Below are positions 43,061 to 55,497 of a stretch of DNA of 64,000 nucleotides, piece by piece. A model generated the notes under the pieces. The model was given only the letters and a program-made list of their open reading frames with translations. It was not told the DNA's origin and made no database searches. Position numbers and translations under genes: made by a program. Origin of the DNA: Dama dama (taxonomy: Eukaryota; Chordata; Mammalia; Artiodactyla; Cervidae); the NCBI RefSeq assembly GCF_033118175.1, contig NC_083698.1, positions 74,431,001 through 74,495,000 of the forward strand, given 5' to 3'. Within the stretch, counting starts at the first letter, position 1; every line of letters begins with the position of its first letter.

Positions 43061-44030
43061 TCACTTCCCCAAGAAAACCTCAAATCTAAAGTAAACTGAC
43101 ATCAGCTACCCTCATCTTAAAGTGAGGCATATTTGGTAGAGAAACCTCAAGACCTGCCATGGATTTTAAAATCATCCATTTATTAGTCACATTTACCAAG
43201 CCTCTAATACACTCCAAAAACTGTTAAAATACAATAATAATGTCACAATCCCAATGTCCCCAACAATACTAATATTACATAATGGCGTAAGATGATGTGG
43301 GTATTTGGAGAAGTATATACATACACTGTGTACTATCATGATGCTGGTGCAACCTTGTGTTTCCATCTTTTGTAACTCAGGGTCTGGCAGGATGCAGGGA
43401 GGGGCTGGCATGCCTGCCCATCTCAGGCTACACGCAGGGAAAGACAAGCAAACAGAGCAAATGGTGCCTACAATGCTGAGGAAGCTATGACTTGGGGTGA
43501 CCAGGGGCTTCACCTTAGGGAACAGACCTACATCATAATGTCAGAAGTAAAAACGTGGCAAAGGGCCATATTGTTGGAGTTGTACTCATGCTCCCAAGTC
43601 TGACACAGTCTATCTCTGCAGGACTAACTCTAGCCAATGACATAAACTTAGCATTTGGAGACTCCTCTGGTCCAAAGGCTTAGGATAGTAATTCAGAAGG
43701 CAGGTTTCTGACTTGGTCAGCTGAGCAAGTTCCCAGAGAAAGCAGACCTTTTCTGATGAGGGGAAAAGGATTTTAATTTTGAAGGGTGAGTATACCTGCA
43801 CATGACTGAAAAATGTCAGTGGCTGTCTTGACAGTTAAGAAAATCTTGGGCTGATTTAGGACAGGGAGGTCAAGCAGAGGCTGAGATTACATGAAGGAAC
43901 ATAGAACTTTTCTCATGTAAATTTATTCACTCACTCAAACATTTTTAAAATATGCTAATTTCTGGAGATATTAAAGAAGATGGAATCTCTGACTTAATGG
44001 AGATCAGAGTTAAGAATATTAAAATCTCTA
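43061..44030. other. Unique stretch, no gene seen
   Basis: The 106-codon minus-strand frame at 43193-43513 has no recognised domain and no promoter or splice support. Confidence 0.45.
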
Positions 44031-44042
44031 ATTAAGCCAGTT

Positions 44043-44599
44043 GTTGTTCAGTTGCTAAGTCATGTCTGACTCTTTGCAACCCCATAGACTGTAGCGTGCC
44101 AGGCTTCCCTGTCCTTCACTATCTCCTGGAGTTTGTTCAAACTCATGTCCATTGAGTTGGTGATGCCATCCAACTATCTCGTCCTCTGTTACCCCCTTCT
44201 CCTGACAATCTTTCGAGCATCAGGGTCTTCACCAATGAGCTGGTTCTTCTATTGAGTCAGCTCTTCACATCAGGTGGCCAAAAGATTGTAGCTTCAGCAT
44301 CAGTCCTTCCAATGAATATTCAGGGTTGGTTTCCTTTAGGATTGACTGGTTTGATCTCTTTGCTGTCCAAGGAATTCTCAAGAGTCTTCTTCAGCACCAC
44401 AATTTGAAAGCATCTTCAGCATTCAGCTTTCTTTATGGTCCAACTCTCACATCTGCCATGACCACTGGAAAAACCATAGCTTTGACTATACAGACCTTTG
44501 CGGGCAAAGTGCTGTCTTTGCTTTTTAGTATGCTGTCTAGGTTGTCATAGATTTTCTTTCAAGGAGCAAGTGTCTTTTAATTTTGTGGCTGCATTCACC
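44043..44599 (-). mobile_element. BovB LINE with TSD (copy 7)
   Basis: Reverse BovB 3' part, moderately diverged and with several small deletions. ATTAAgCCAGTT/ATTAAaCCAGTT (44031-44042, 44600-44611) flanks it. No coding capacity left. Confidence 0.94.
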
Positions 44600-44611
44600 A
44601 TTAAACCAGTT

Positions 44612-44830
44612 AGTACTATATATTTGACAGATGAAGTGATGGATCACATGGAGGGCCATCAAGGCCCTAATCTAGATCCAAGTGAAGGAGATGAGGCTAA
44701 AGTTCTGACAGAAGACTTCTCGGAATCAATGGTGTCCAACTTGAGTATTAAAGAATCAGTAGGAGTTGGCAGTGAAGGAAGGCAGGGTATCCCAGATGAA
44801 TGTGGCAAGGTCAGAAGATAGGTAGAAACA
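44612..44830 (+). mobile_element. L2 LINE fragment
   Basis: TTGAGTATTAAAGAATCAGTAGGAGTTGGC followed by GTATCCCAGATGAATGTGGCAAGG parallels L2 ('TGAGTCTTGAAGGATGAGTAGGAGTTAGCC...CATTCCAGGCAGAG'). The left 100 bases are less clear. Confidence 0.5.
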
Positions 44831-44889
44831 TTTGTAGTATATTCAAGAAACTTTCTGCCTGATTGAAATGCAGACAGTTGTGCAGGTAT

Positions 44890-45968
44890 AGTAGAACCTT
44901 TTGGTGATTTCAATTTGCATTTTCTTAATGCCTAGTGAGGATGAGCATCCACATAATGTTTATTTTCCATTTTTGGTGAAATGTTTATTTAAAACTTTTG
45001 CCCACTTTTAAATGGATTATTTCCTTCCATATTTTGACTTTTGAAAGTACTCTGTCCTTTCTAAATACAAGTTGTCAGACTTGTGACCTCTAAATATTTC
45101 CTCCCAGGGAAATGGCATGCCTTTTCATTCTCTTGGTAGTATTTTTCACAGAGCAAAGATTCTAAGGTTGATGGAGTTAAATGGATCAACTTTTTTCTTT
45201 GATGAAGCAAGCTTTTAGCATCATACCTAAAAACTCTTTGAGTAACTCAAGTTTACAAAGAGTTTGTTTATGTTTTGTTTTACAATTTTACACTTAGGTC
45301 TTTGGTCCATTATTTGTTTATTTTTATGGTGAAGTCATGGGGGTTTTTTTGTGTGTTTTTTTTTACATAAAATGTCCAATTATTTCAGCATTATTTATTG
45401 AAAGGACTATCTTTTCTTGATTGAATTGCCTTTGAAAATTTTCAAAAATAAAATGACCAAATTTGTATTGATCTCTTTCTGGAATCTCTATTCTATACCA
45501 CTGATCTATCTATCCTTTTGCCAATACTGCACTATCTTATACAGATTTATACTGTCTTAAAATCAGATACTGTGGGTCCTCCAATTTTGTTCTTCTTTTC
45601 AAAATGTTTTGGCTATTCTCAATTCTGTGCTTTATTATCATACAAATGTATTCATGTGTTATAAATTTTAGACTCAGTTTGTCAGTATCTACAAAAAAAT
45701 TTCTGCTGGGGTCTTGATTGTGATTGTTAAATTTATAGATGGATTTCAGAAAAACTGATATTTTAATGATCTTCTCACTTCTTAGAGTATTCTAATCCAT
45801 AAAATTAATATATTTCTGAATTTACTTAGGTTCTTTGGTTTCATCAGAATTTGAAGTTTTCAGCACTCAGAATCTACACATATTCTGTTACCAAAGCATT
45901 TCTTATTTGGTACTACTGTAAAAGGCCTTCATTTTAATTTTGAATTTCACCTTGTATTAAAATATATC
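44890..45968 (-). mobile_element. Old L1 ORF2/3' region (right half at 46485)
   Basis: Antisense L1: TGGTGATTTCAATTTGCATTTTC, TTTTGCCCACTTTTAAATGG, ACTTAGGTCTTTGGTCCATT, CAGCATTATTTATTGAAAGGAC, ATTCTATACCACTGATCTATC, TGTGGGTCCTCCAATTTTG, TTTTGGCTATTCTCAATTC and CTGCTGGGGTCTTGATTGTG follow L1 ORF2 order. No frame survives. Confidence 0.85.
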
Positions 45969-46484
45969 TGGGATTTATTTTAATCAGTTAGGGACATGGA
46001 GATGTGCAGAGACAAAAGTGATTTTCACGGAAGTTTATACTCACAGATCCCTAGAAACAAAAGCCATGAGAAGCCACGTGAGGAAGCGCAGGGGCACAAG
46101 TGCAAGGGGAGGGCGCAGCCCAGAGAGAGCTTCTGTTTGGTTCTTTGCAGGAAAGTTTAGAGGAATCAGAGCAGGTGAATTTAAACAAATTTAGGATTTG
46201 ACAGTGTGAATAATTTCAGTGGACTCTGGGCTAGGGGTAATGAGTTACTCTGTACTTGGTCCGGCAGTGACTTGGAGCAGGAAAGATACTGGCTTGATGT
46301 GTGAGTGTTAGATATAGGCGATGACTGAGAGTATGGACTCAGAATTGGTTTGTATATGAAAGATGTGCTCATAGGAAAGTTGTTTTCTGCCTCTAGAAAT
46401 TAGCTAGCCCTGGGAGGGACAATCTCTCCCCTAGAGTCCCCTACGGTGTCAAGACATCATGAAATATAGAAAATAGAAAACATG
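45969..46484. other. Unidentified ~510-bp insertion splitting the L1
   Basis: L1 homology stops near 45968 and resumes near 46485. The intervening DNA is GC-richer, with AAGCGCAGGGGCACAAG, GCGCAGCCCAGAGAGAGC, TGTACTTGGTCCGGCAG and GACAATCTCTCCCCTAGAGTCC. Its size and composition suggest an LTR, but no family, TG..CA ends or poly(A) signal could be confirmed. Confidence 0.5.
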
Positions 46485-46745
46485 ATTAACACAGACTTGT
46501 TCATTGCTAGAATGGAGAAAAATAGGAGTTTTGGGGGGCTATAGTTACCTTGTATCCTGTGATTTTGCTAAACTCATTTATTAGTTCAAGGAGCTTTTGT
46601 GTAGATCTCTTGGAATTTTCAATGTAGACAATTATGTTGTCTGTGAATTGAGTGTTTTGTCTTTTTCAATCTGTATGCCTCTTGTTTGTTCGTATTCTCT
46701 CACTGGCTATTTTTCTATTTTTTTTTCCTATTTATTGAGTATATT
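46485..46745 (-). mobile_element. Old L1, upstream half of the split copy
   Basis: CTTGTTCATTGCTAGAATGGAG, ACCTTGTATCCTGTGATTTTGC, AACTCATTTATTAGTTC, GTAGACAATTATGTTGTCTG and TTCAATCTGTATGCCTCTTG continue antisense L1 ORF2. Confidence 0.82.
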
Positions 46746-46799
46746 TTAATGTCATTAATTAATTCAGTATTTACTCTTTGCTGAGCTTCATTTTAAAGA

Positions 46800-47240
46800 T
46801 GAATAATACTTAGAGAGCATACAAATTTGTGGTCAAGTTAAATATTTAAGTACAATATGATGTAAGTGCTAAGATGGAGGTGTACTGTCTATGATCTGAG
46901 AAAGCTTGCTAATTTTGGCCAGGCAAATTGGAGGCCTCCACTAAGCAGGCTTTAAAAGAAGAACAAGAGTTTGTTGAATGAACAAAAGGGGAAGTGCATC
47001 CTAAGAAGAAAGAATAGTATAGGGACTGAGGGAAGAATGTACTTGAAAACCGGTACATTTGAATAGTTCAAATTAACTGGAAAAAAGAGAGAGTTCAGTC
47101 AGGGATAACTGGAAAGAAAGACTGGGGACTCATTGTAAAAGGCCAAACATTCCCTGCTCCAGATCTTAGAATTAAGTCTGTAAGTAATGGAGAACCAGAA
47201 AGATTTTAAAGTCTAGAAGTCAAATAACAAAATTTGTAAT
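46800..47240 (+). mobile_element. L2 LINE fragment
   Basis: AGTACAATATGATGTAAGTGCTAAGATGGAGGTG, GTTTGTTGAATGAAC, GAAGAAAGAATAGTATAGGG and ACTGGAAAGAAAGACTGGGG follow L2 order in diverged form. Confidence 0.6.
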
Positions 47241-47247
47241 CTAAATA

Positions 47248-47437
47248 TGCTCCTGCTCAGTCATGTCAGACTCTTTGCAACCCTGTAGATGTAGCCTCTG
47301 TTCATGAGATTTCTTGGGCAAGAATACTGGAGTGGGTTGCCATTTCCTGCTCCAGGGGATCTTCCCAACCCAGGGATCAAACCTGCGTCTCCTACATTGG
47401 CAGGCGGATTCTTTACCACTGTGCCACCTGGGAATCC
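47248..47437 (-). mobile_element. Bov-tA SINE
   Basis: Reverse Bov-tA from CTGCTCAGTCATGTCAGACTC to CTGTGCCACCTGGGAATCC, with a small deletion in the GACTGTAGCC region. Confidence 0.92.
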
Positions 47438-47539
47438 TCACTGTGACTTCAAGTTTATAATGTTTTGATAACAGAAGTGTCAGGTTAGAATGGTAGGTGA
47501 CTGATTTGCCCTCACCCACCTTTCCATCAAAATACTTAA

Positions 47540-47870
47540 GGGACTTCCCTGGTGATCTGGAGGCTTCCCTGGTGGCTCGGACAGTAAAGAATCTGCCCAC
47601 AATGTTGGAGACCTGGGTATTCTTGCCTGGAGAATTCCATGAACACAGGAGCCTGGTAGGCTACAGTCATGGGATCGCAAAGAGTTGGACACGACTGAAC
47701 TACTTTCATTTCCCTGGTCCAGTGGCTAAGACTGCACTGCCAGTATAGGGCACACAGGTTCAATCCCTGGTCAGGGAACTAGATCACACATGCCGTAACT
47801 GGGAGTTTGCATGCTGCAACAAAAAACAGATTCCACATGCTGCAAATAAGACCCAGAGCAGCTAAATATA
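47540..47870 (+). mobile_element. CHR-2-type SINE split by a Bov-tA
   Basis: The first 21 bases of the CHR-2 head (47540-47560) are separated from the rest (47710-47870: TTCCCTGGTCCAGTGG, GGTTCAATCCCTGG, GGGAACTAGATCACAC, long A/T tail) by a nested Bov-tA. TTCCCTGGT is repeated at both junctions. Confidence 0.85.
47561..47709 (+). mobile_element. Bov-tA SINE, internally deleted, nested in CHR-2
   Basis: Head CTTCCCTGGTGGCTCGG and tail region GGAGCCTGGTAGGCTACAG are present, but about 50 bases between GAGACCTGGGT and ATTCTTGCCTGG are missing, including the B box. Confidence 0.88.
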
Positions 47871-48132
47871 TATTCATTTAAAATTTATTAAAGAGCACAA
47901 AGTGGCAGGCCATTATGAAGTATGAATGTTTATCAACAATTTATCATGCTCCAGAAGGATTTTTCACTAATGAAAGCATGGATTAGACATTAAAACACAG
48001 CCAGACAGAAAAAAAAAAAAAACAAATATCACTGGGTTCCCTGTCCTCAGAAGTGTAACATCTCTATTTAGGAAAAGAGGATAGTGGTGAAGAGTATGGA
48101 TTTTCAAATGATATGGTTTAAAAAAATGGTTC

Positions 48133-48240
48133 TATGGACTTCCCTTGGTGGTCCAGTGGTTAAAACTCAGCACTTGCAATGCAGGGGATGTGAGTTTGAT
48201 TCCTGGTCCTATATGCTGTGTGGCACAGCCAAAAAACAAT
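48133..48240 (+). mobile_element. CHR-2-type SINE
   Basis: GGACTTCCCTTGGTGGTCCAG, GGTTAAAACTCAGC, GTTTGATTCCTGG and GGCACAGCCAAAAAAC; the GGGAACTAAGATCCC block is deleted. Confidence 0.85.
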
Positions 48241-48365
48241 TTTTTTAATGTGATTTTACCATTTACCTGTTCCGAGTTCTTAAAATTATTTACATTAAAT
48301 TTTCCTTTATGTATAAACTTGAGTTATTTCTATTATTTACCTTAAAAACTGTTAGGGTTATGCTT

Positions 48366-49216
48366 CAGTTCAGTTCAGTCACTCAGTCGTGTCCAACTCT
48401 TTGAGGACCCCATGGACTGCAGCACACCAGGCCTCCCTGTCCATCACCAACTCCCGGAGCTTACTCAAACTCATGTCCATTGAGTCGGTGATGCCATCCA
48501 ACCATCTCATCCTCTGTCGTCCCCTTCTCCTCCTGCCCTCAATCTTTCCCAGCATCAGGGTCTTTTCAAATGAGTTAGCTCTTCGCATCAGGTGGTCAAG
48601 GTATCGGAGTTTCGGCTTCAGCATCAGTCCTTCCAATGAATATTCAGGACTGATTTCCTTTAGGATGGACTGGTTGGATCTCCTTGCAGTCCAAGGGACT
48701 CTCAAGAGTCTTCTCCAACACCACAGTTCAAAAGCATCAATTCTTCGGCACTCAGCTTTCTTTATAGTCCAACTCTCACATCAACACGACTACTGGAAAA
48801 ACCATAGCTTTGACTAGATGGACCTTTGTTGGCAAAGGAATGTCTCTACTTTTTAATATGCTGTCTAGGTTGGTCATAACTTTTCTTCCAAGGAGCAAAC
48901 ATGGCTTGCTTTCATGGCTGCAGTCACCATCTACAGTGATTTTGGAGCCCCCCAAAATAAAGCCTGCCATTGTTTCCATTGTTTCCCCATCTATTTGCCA
49001 CAAAGTAATGGGACCAGATGCCATGATCTTAGTTTTCTGAATGTTGAGTTTTAAGCCAACTTTTTCACTCTCCTCTTTTTCATCAAGAAGCTCTTTAATT
49101 CTTCTTTGCTTTCTGCTGTAAGTGTGGTGTCATCTGCATATCTGAGGTTATTGATATTTCTCCCGGCAATCTTGATTCCAGCTTGTGCCTCATCCAGCCC
49201 AGTGTTTCTCATGATT
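48366..49216 (-). mobile_element. BovB LINE with TSD (copy 8)
   Basis: Reverse BovB of about 850 bases with a GAACT tail at the left. GGTTATGCTT is repeated perfectly at 48356-48365 and 49217-49226. A 108-codon C-terminal frame survives at 48379-48705 (RRSNQSILKEISPEYSLEGL, RMRWLDGITDSMDMSLSKL); the RT active site lies near the 5' truncation and the copy is dead. Confidence 0.96.
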
Positions 49217-49226
49217 GGTTATGCTT

Positions 49227-49970
49227 AGGGAATATAATCTGCTTGTCCTCTGTGGAATTTATGCCACCCCCCGCCATTGCCTGTATCATTTTTTATTTTG
49301 TTTTTGTTTTCTCACTGTTTTAAGAATCAAGAGAGACAGACTTTCAAGGGAAAGATCTCAGACTAAATCTAGCCCTTCATGATATGACATATTAATTACA
49401 CAGTGTCCCTCTTTAAACTCAAGTCTAGTTAATAAAAGAAAAATTCAAGAGGAAAAAAGTTGTTGGGGTTCTGTGGGATAACAAATGTGAAGTTCATAGC
49501 ATTGTGCTTAATATACAGCAGCATTTTAATGTTCCTTAGCTTGTTCAACTAATAATGTTCTTAACATCCATTTGAAGATTCCAGCATGCTGTAATGCATA
49601 TGGCTAAGTTTAAAAGTGTTTGCACAAAAGTTAGATATTCAAAATTTATAAAGAGATTTTTCAAAAAAAATGTTTTTAATGTGTACAAGAGAAAAATGGG
49701 ACAAAGGACATTCAAAAGCTTTGGCCAATGATTTAAAATTAACAAGAATGCATGAAAGATAATTAAAGCAGACTCAAGTTTGTGCAAATTAAATTGAGAG
49801 ACCATTTTCACTAATTAAGTTGCACCTAAAAAATACACATTGAAGACAATTGCTAGTTAGGGTACAGTGCATTTCTGCTGGTGAGAAAGTAAATCATTCC
49901 AACTTATCTGAAGTGCAATTTGTCACTTGTTTCATGGATCTTTAAACAACTCATGTGCCTAAATGTAGCA
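49227..49970. other. Unique AT-rich stretch, no gene seen
   Basis: No repeat or gene recognised; the 88-codon minus-strand frame at 49545-49811 is hydrophobic and AT-driven, without a known family. Confidence 0.45.
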
Positions 49971-50420
49971 GTATCAGATAGTTATTGCTGCCTAACAAAC
50001 ATTCCAAGACTTACTAGATTAAAATCACAACCATATATTATTTCTCATGAGTCTGTAAACTGGCTATAAATTGCTGATCTGGGCCCGATTAAAGTTGATC
50101 TCAGCTAGGCTCTCTTACGTGGACAGTTGACAGGTTTCCTGAGAACTGGCTAATCTTCAATGACTTCATCTCGGACAATTTGGTTCTCTTTCAAGTGATC
50201 CCTCATCCTCTCACAAATTAGTCCAGGCTTATTCTCATAGCAGTGGCTGGGGCTAAAGAGACAACACAGAATTACATGAAGCCTCTGAAGTCTAGGCTCA
50301 GGATGGGCACATTATAACTTCCACAATATTCCTTTGACCATAGCCCATCACAAGGCCAGCCCAGGCACAAAGAGTAGGGAAATAGAGCCCACACCATTTG
50401 GGAAGAAACCATAGGGTATC
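49971..50420 (+). mobile_element. Old mammalian repeat (MaLR/MER-like), family not fixed
   Basis: CAGATAGTTATTGCTGCCTAACAAAC, TTACTAGATTAAAATCACAACC, TATTATTTCTCATGAGTCTGT, TTAAAGTTGATCTCAGCTAGGC and CATAGCCCATCACAAGGCC match a common mammalian repeat that begins with 'TTATTGCTGCATAACAAA'. Confidence 0.5.
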
Positions 50421-51000
50421 ATTGTAAAGAATATACATACAAAAAAACACTGAGAATTGAGGCCCCAAAAGTGACAGTTTTGAGAAATAAGAGACACTGG
50501 CCAAAATCTAGGCAGGACTTGAACAATTACATCTTTGATATGAAGGACTGAAAATTACACTCTTGGACTATTCATCACAAGCTCCATCTCTAGCATAGAT
50601 CATATGACACCAAGTAAAAGTCAGATCAAACTCTGAACCCTCCCTACTTTTCCTGCAATCTTCAGAGCTAGCTAAGGAAAGGTTTGCAACTGCCTTTTCC
50701 CGCCTGAATGCATCTGTTTCACAGAATAGTCAGAATAGAAGGGCCAGCCATTGATGTATGACTCTCCAGAATGCTTATTTATCCATGATAAAGGCTTTAT
50801 GAATTAAAGTCAAGCCAGGACAAGCTGTGGAAGCAGTGGATGCTTGAATAGGAGTACAGACTTAAATAAGCCAGTTCAAAAAACTGCGAACTGAGTCTCT
50901 AACGTGGTTAAGCAACCTGAGCTGCCAAAGGGCGCATATACTTAACCACAATCCTGCAGACTCAGGTCACCTGCAAGATTCTGAACATTAAGGGGAGACT
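50421..51000. other. Unique stretch, no gene seen
   Basis: No recognisable feature. Confidence 0.45.
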
Positions 51001-51557
51001 GAATTAAAAGACGCTTACTCCTTGGAAGGAAAGTTATGACCAACCTAGACAGCATATTAAAAAGCAGAGACATTCCTTTGTCAACAAAGGTCCATCTAGT
51101 CAAGGCTATGGTTTTTCCAGTAGTCATGTATGGGTGTGAGAGTTGGACTATAAAGAAAGATAAGTGCTGAAAAGTTGATGCTTTTGAACTGTGGTGTTGG
51201 AGAAGACTTTTGAGAGTCCCTTGGACTACAAGGAGATCCAACCAGTTCATCCTAAAGGAGATCAGTCCTGGGTGTTCATTGGAAAGACTTGATGTTGAAG
51301 CTGAAACTCCAATACTTTGGCCACCTGATGCAAAGAGCTGACTCATTGGAAAAGACCCTGATGCTGGGAAAGGTTGAGGGCAGGACGAAAAGGAACAACA
51401 GAGGATGAGATGGTTGGATGGCATCACCAACGTGATGGACATGAGTTTGGGTAAACTCCGGGAGTTGGTGATAGACAGGGAGGCCTGGCATGCTGTGGTT
51501 CATTGGGTCACAAAGGGTCAGACACGACTGAGCGACTGAACTGAACTGAACTGAACT
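51001..51557 (+). mobile_element. BovB LINE 3' part (copy 9)
   Basis: From GAATTAAAAGACGCTTACTCC to the (GAACT)n tail at 51535-51557. Well preserved at DNA level, but it covers only the C-terminal coding region and 3' UTR. Confidence 0.95.
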
Positions 51558-51589
51558 CATACCTGACTTTCAGATCTATATCCTGAAAC

Positions 51590-53354
51590 CATCACATGAA
51601 TACTGACAAGGATAAGAATGTTCTAGCTGCCCTGTGTCTACTGAAACTGGATAACTCTCTGGCCATCTGAAGATTCACAAAACAAACAATCCAAAATCAA
51701 AAGAATTTATAGAGCAAACAATCTGAAAACAAAAATGGGAGTTCTGAAAGTATACTTTAATTAAAGAAAGAGAGAATATTGTTCCTAGAAATTAAAGAGC
51801 AGATCTATAAAATGACTTTCTATTGAAAAAATAGTTTTAAAATTTAGAAGGTATTTCCTAGGCACCTTCATGAAGTTGACAAAGGAAATAAGAAGAGGAA
51901 AAAAAATTGATGCAAGTAGAGATGTAAAAAGGAGAGTAAGAAACAATCAAATTGCAAGCAAACTTCAAATGCAAGTGCAGATTAAAAATCCATATTGGAG
52001 ACTAAAATGGGAGAAAACACTATAGGAAAAAAGAGCCTGATGTAATAATGTAAAGGATCCTTAACCCTGAAAAAAGTGTCAAATTCTAGATGAAATGACA
52101 ATGGAATAAGTAAGAAAAAAAGGAAAACTATATATAGAGCAGGTAAAGGAGCACCACGCTTAAAACTGTTACGTGTTCCCTGGGAGAATGGCAGTAAACT
52201 TGAACCAAAATTCAAAAACCTTATAGAAACAATCTTTCCCAGGATGAAGTAATCCTTGTGTCTACAAATCTAGAGGATTCTTCACGTTTAAAAGAAGAAA
52301 ACTTCTACACCTAAATATGTGCTAAATTTTAAATTATCAACAATACAAAATGAATACAAGTTGCCAGATTCAAAATATAAGTAAAACAAAAGAATGAATA
52401 AAGTCTGGCTGGACCCAGATTTTTACTCTGTGACATCAAATGTTAAAACACAATGAAAGAGCATTGAGGAGCACAAAATATTTTGTAAGTAAAAATTCTC
52501 TATCTTTTCAAGTTATTCACATGTAAAAGTGGCAGATGATATCTCAAGATATAACACTCATGTACCACCCCCGCCCCAATTCCCATTAGACATACATCAA
52601 GGCAGCAAGGTGTAAGTGAAAAGGAAGAAATATAGGATGACCCATAAGCACTGAAACAAAATAATTATGTAGAGTTTGGTGTGACTTTGGTAAACAGAGT
52701 TACATCAAATGCAAAAAAAAATCTTTTTAATCCTCTTATTGAAATAGATCTTAAAGAAAAAAAACACAATAAAATAATAATTATGTGATGGTAAATTAGG
52801 TTGATAAAGACAAGAAAACTGTTATCAGGTGGGAGATAATGTTGTACCATATTTCCTGTCCTGATTCTGGTAATTGAAAAAAGATTAAGTATATAGGTAA
52901 TCAAAATTTTTTTGACCAATTATAGTAAAATTTAAAATAGGGATTCATTCAACTACTTAAATGTAGACTTTAAAACATCACTTTTAATATATAAATAGTA
53001 GAATTTAAAACAAAATTTCAATTATTTCTTCAATTCAGAAGATAGAAGCAAACAATTAATAGGCCATATTTTTAGTAGCATAAAGCAATTGACAGAGTTG
53101 AGGTCAAGCACACTGTTTTGGGCTGATAGAAGCTACCCCATTGAAAAATAGATATGCTCAATTTCCCTATTAAAATTCTTCATAAACAGAATACAACAGA
53201 CTAAATCACACATATAAATTACAGATGCATATATTAAAAGCCTCAAAATGCTAACATAAAGAAATGAAAAATGAACAGTAGACAAATTAGAATAAGCAAG
53301 TGAATACATTAAGATAGCATTTGCAACCCTGTTAAAAGACAAAATTCAAGCTTT
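51590..53354 (+). mobile_element. HAL1/old-L1-like relic
   Basis: The middle part is the clearest: AATCTTTCCCAGGATGAAGTAATCC, TAAAAGAAGAAAACTTCTACACC, AATAAAGTCTGGCTGG, CCAGATTTTTACTCTGTGACATC and AATATTTTGTAAGTAAAAATTC follow the half-L1 (HAL1) order. The outer parts are very AT-rich and uncertain. A younger L1 inserted at its right end. Confidence 0.5.
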
Positions 53355-53371
53355 AAAAATACCAACAAAGC

Positions 53372-55497
53372 TGCAGGATAGAAAATCAATACACAGATAT
53401 CACTTGCATTTCTATACACTAACAATGAAAAATCAGAAAGAGAAATTAAGGAATCAACCCCATTCACCACTGCAACAAAAAGAATTAAATATCTAGGAAT
53501 AAACTTACCTAAGGAAACAAAAGAACTGTACACAGAAAATTATAAGACACTAGTGAAAGAAACCAAAGATGACATAAACAGATGGAGAGATATTTCATGT
53601 TCCTAGGTAGGAAGAATCAATATTGTGAAAATGACTATACTATCAAATGCAATCTACAGATTCAATGTGATCCCTATCAAATTACCAATGGCATTTTTCA
53701 CAGAAATAGAACAAAAAATTTCACAATTCATATGGAAACACAAAAGACCCCAATAGCCAAAGCAGTCTTGAGAAAGAAGAATGGAGCTGGAAGAATCAAC
53801 CTTCCTGACTTCAGATTATACTACAAAGCTACAGTCATCAACACAGTATGGTACTGGCACAAAAACAGAAATATAGACCAATGGAACAAGATAGAAAGCC
53901 AAGACATAAATCCATGAACCTATGGGTACCTTATTTTTGACAGAGGAGGCAAGAATATACAATGGGGTAAAAACAGCCTCACAAATAAATGGTGCTGGGG
54001 AAAATGGACAGCTACATGTAAAAGAATGAAATTAGAACACTTCCTAACACCACACACAGATATAAGCTCAAAATGGATTAAAGACTTAAATGTAAGACCA
54101 GAAACTATAAAACTCTTAGAGGAAAACATACGCAGAACACTTGATGACACAAATCAAAGCAAGATCCTCAATGGCCCACGTCCCAGAGTAACAGAAACAA
54201 AAACAAAAGTAAACAAGTGGGACCTGATTAAACTTAAAAGATTTTACACAGCAAAGAAAACTATAAGCAAGGTGAAAATACAACCCTCACAATGGGAGAA
54301 AATAATAGCAAATGAAACAACTGACTAAGGATTAATTTCCAAAATATACAAGTAGCTCATACAACTCAAAGCCAGAAAGACAAACAACCCAATCAAAAAA
54401 TGGGAAAAAGACTTAAACAGACATGTCTCCAAAGAAGACACAGAGATGGCTAACAAACACATGAAAAGATGCTCAATACTGCTCATTATTAGAGAAATAT
54501 GAATCAAAACTACAGTGAGATATCACCTCATACTGGTCAGAATGGCCATCATCAAAAAGTCTACAAACAACAAATGCTGGAGAGGGTGTGGAAAAAAGGG
54601 AACACTCTTGCATTGTTGGTGGGAATGTAAATTAATACAGCCTATGGAAGACCGTATGGAGATTTCTTAAAAAACTAGGAATAAAACCACCATATGACCC
54701 AGCAATCCCACTTCTAGCCATATGCCCTGAAGAAACCAAAATTGAAAGAAACACATGTATTCCATTGTTCATTGCAGCACTATTTACAATAGCCAGAACA
54801 TGGAAGCAACCTAGATGTCCATCGACAGATGAATGGATAAAGAAGTTGTGGTACATATACACAATGGAATATTACTCAGCCATAAAAAGGAATAGAGTCA
54901 GTTCTGATAAGGTGGATGAACGTAGAACCTATTATACAGAGTGAAGTGAGTCAGAAAGAGTAATATCATATAAATATCACATAAATACCGTATTTTAACA
55001 CATATATACGGAATCTAGAAGAATGGTACTGAACAACTTATTTACAGGGCAGCAATGGAGAAGCAGACATAGAGAATAGACTTATGGACATGGGGAGAGG
55101 GGAGGAGAGGGTGAGATGTATGGAAAGAGTAACATGGAAACTTATATTACCATATGTAAAATAGAGAGCCAACAGGAATTTGCTGTCTGGCTCAGGAAAC
55201 TCAAACAGGGGCTCTGTATCAACCTAGAGGGGTGGGATGGGGAGGGAGATGGGAGGGAGGTTCAAAAGGGAGGGGGTATATGTATACCTATGGCTGATTC
55301 ATGTTGAGGTTTGACAGAAAACAACAAAATTCTATAAAGCAATTATCCTTCAATAAAAACAAAAATTAAAAAGAAAAAAAAAAAAGAGTAGGGGCCAAAG
55401 AAGCATTCTCTTTGATGATGTTAAGTGTGATATGTGTGTCTAGAATGCAGTTACAGATAACATATTGGCAAATAAAGTAAATGATTTCTTAGTTAAA
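53372..55497 (+). mobile_element. 5'-truncated ruminant L1 with probable 3' transduction
   Basis: L1 ORF2 C-terminal half in decayed frames (KAVLRKKNGAGRINLPDFRL at 53582-53917; LNVRPETIKLLEENIRRTL at 54026-54328), then L1 3' UTR with a G-rich polypurine tract (55228-55262) and a first A-rich tail (55365-55385). About 110 unique bases follow, ending with AATAAA (55471-55476) and a second A tract (55494-55502). The 17-base direct repeat AAAAATACCAACAAAGC occurs at 53355-53371 and again right after the second tail (to 55514), so the unique DNA seems to belong to the insertion. Confidence 0.8.

Noticed and set aside
53582..54328. Two ~100-codon plus-strand frames as host genes
   Set aside because: Both are decayed pieces of L1 ORF2.
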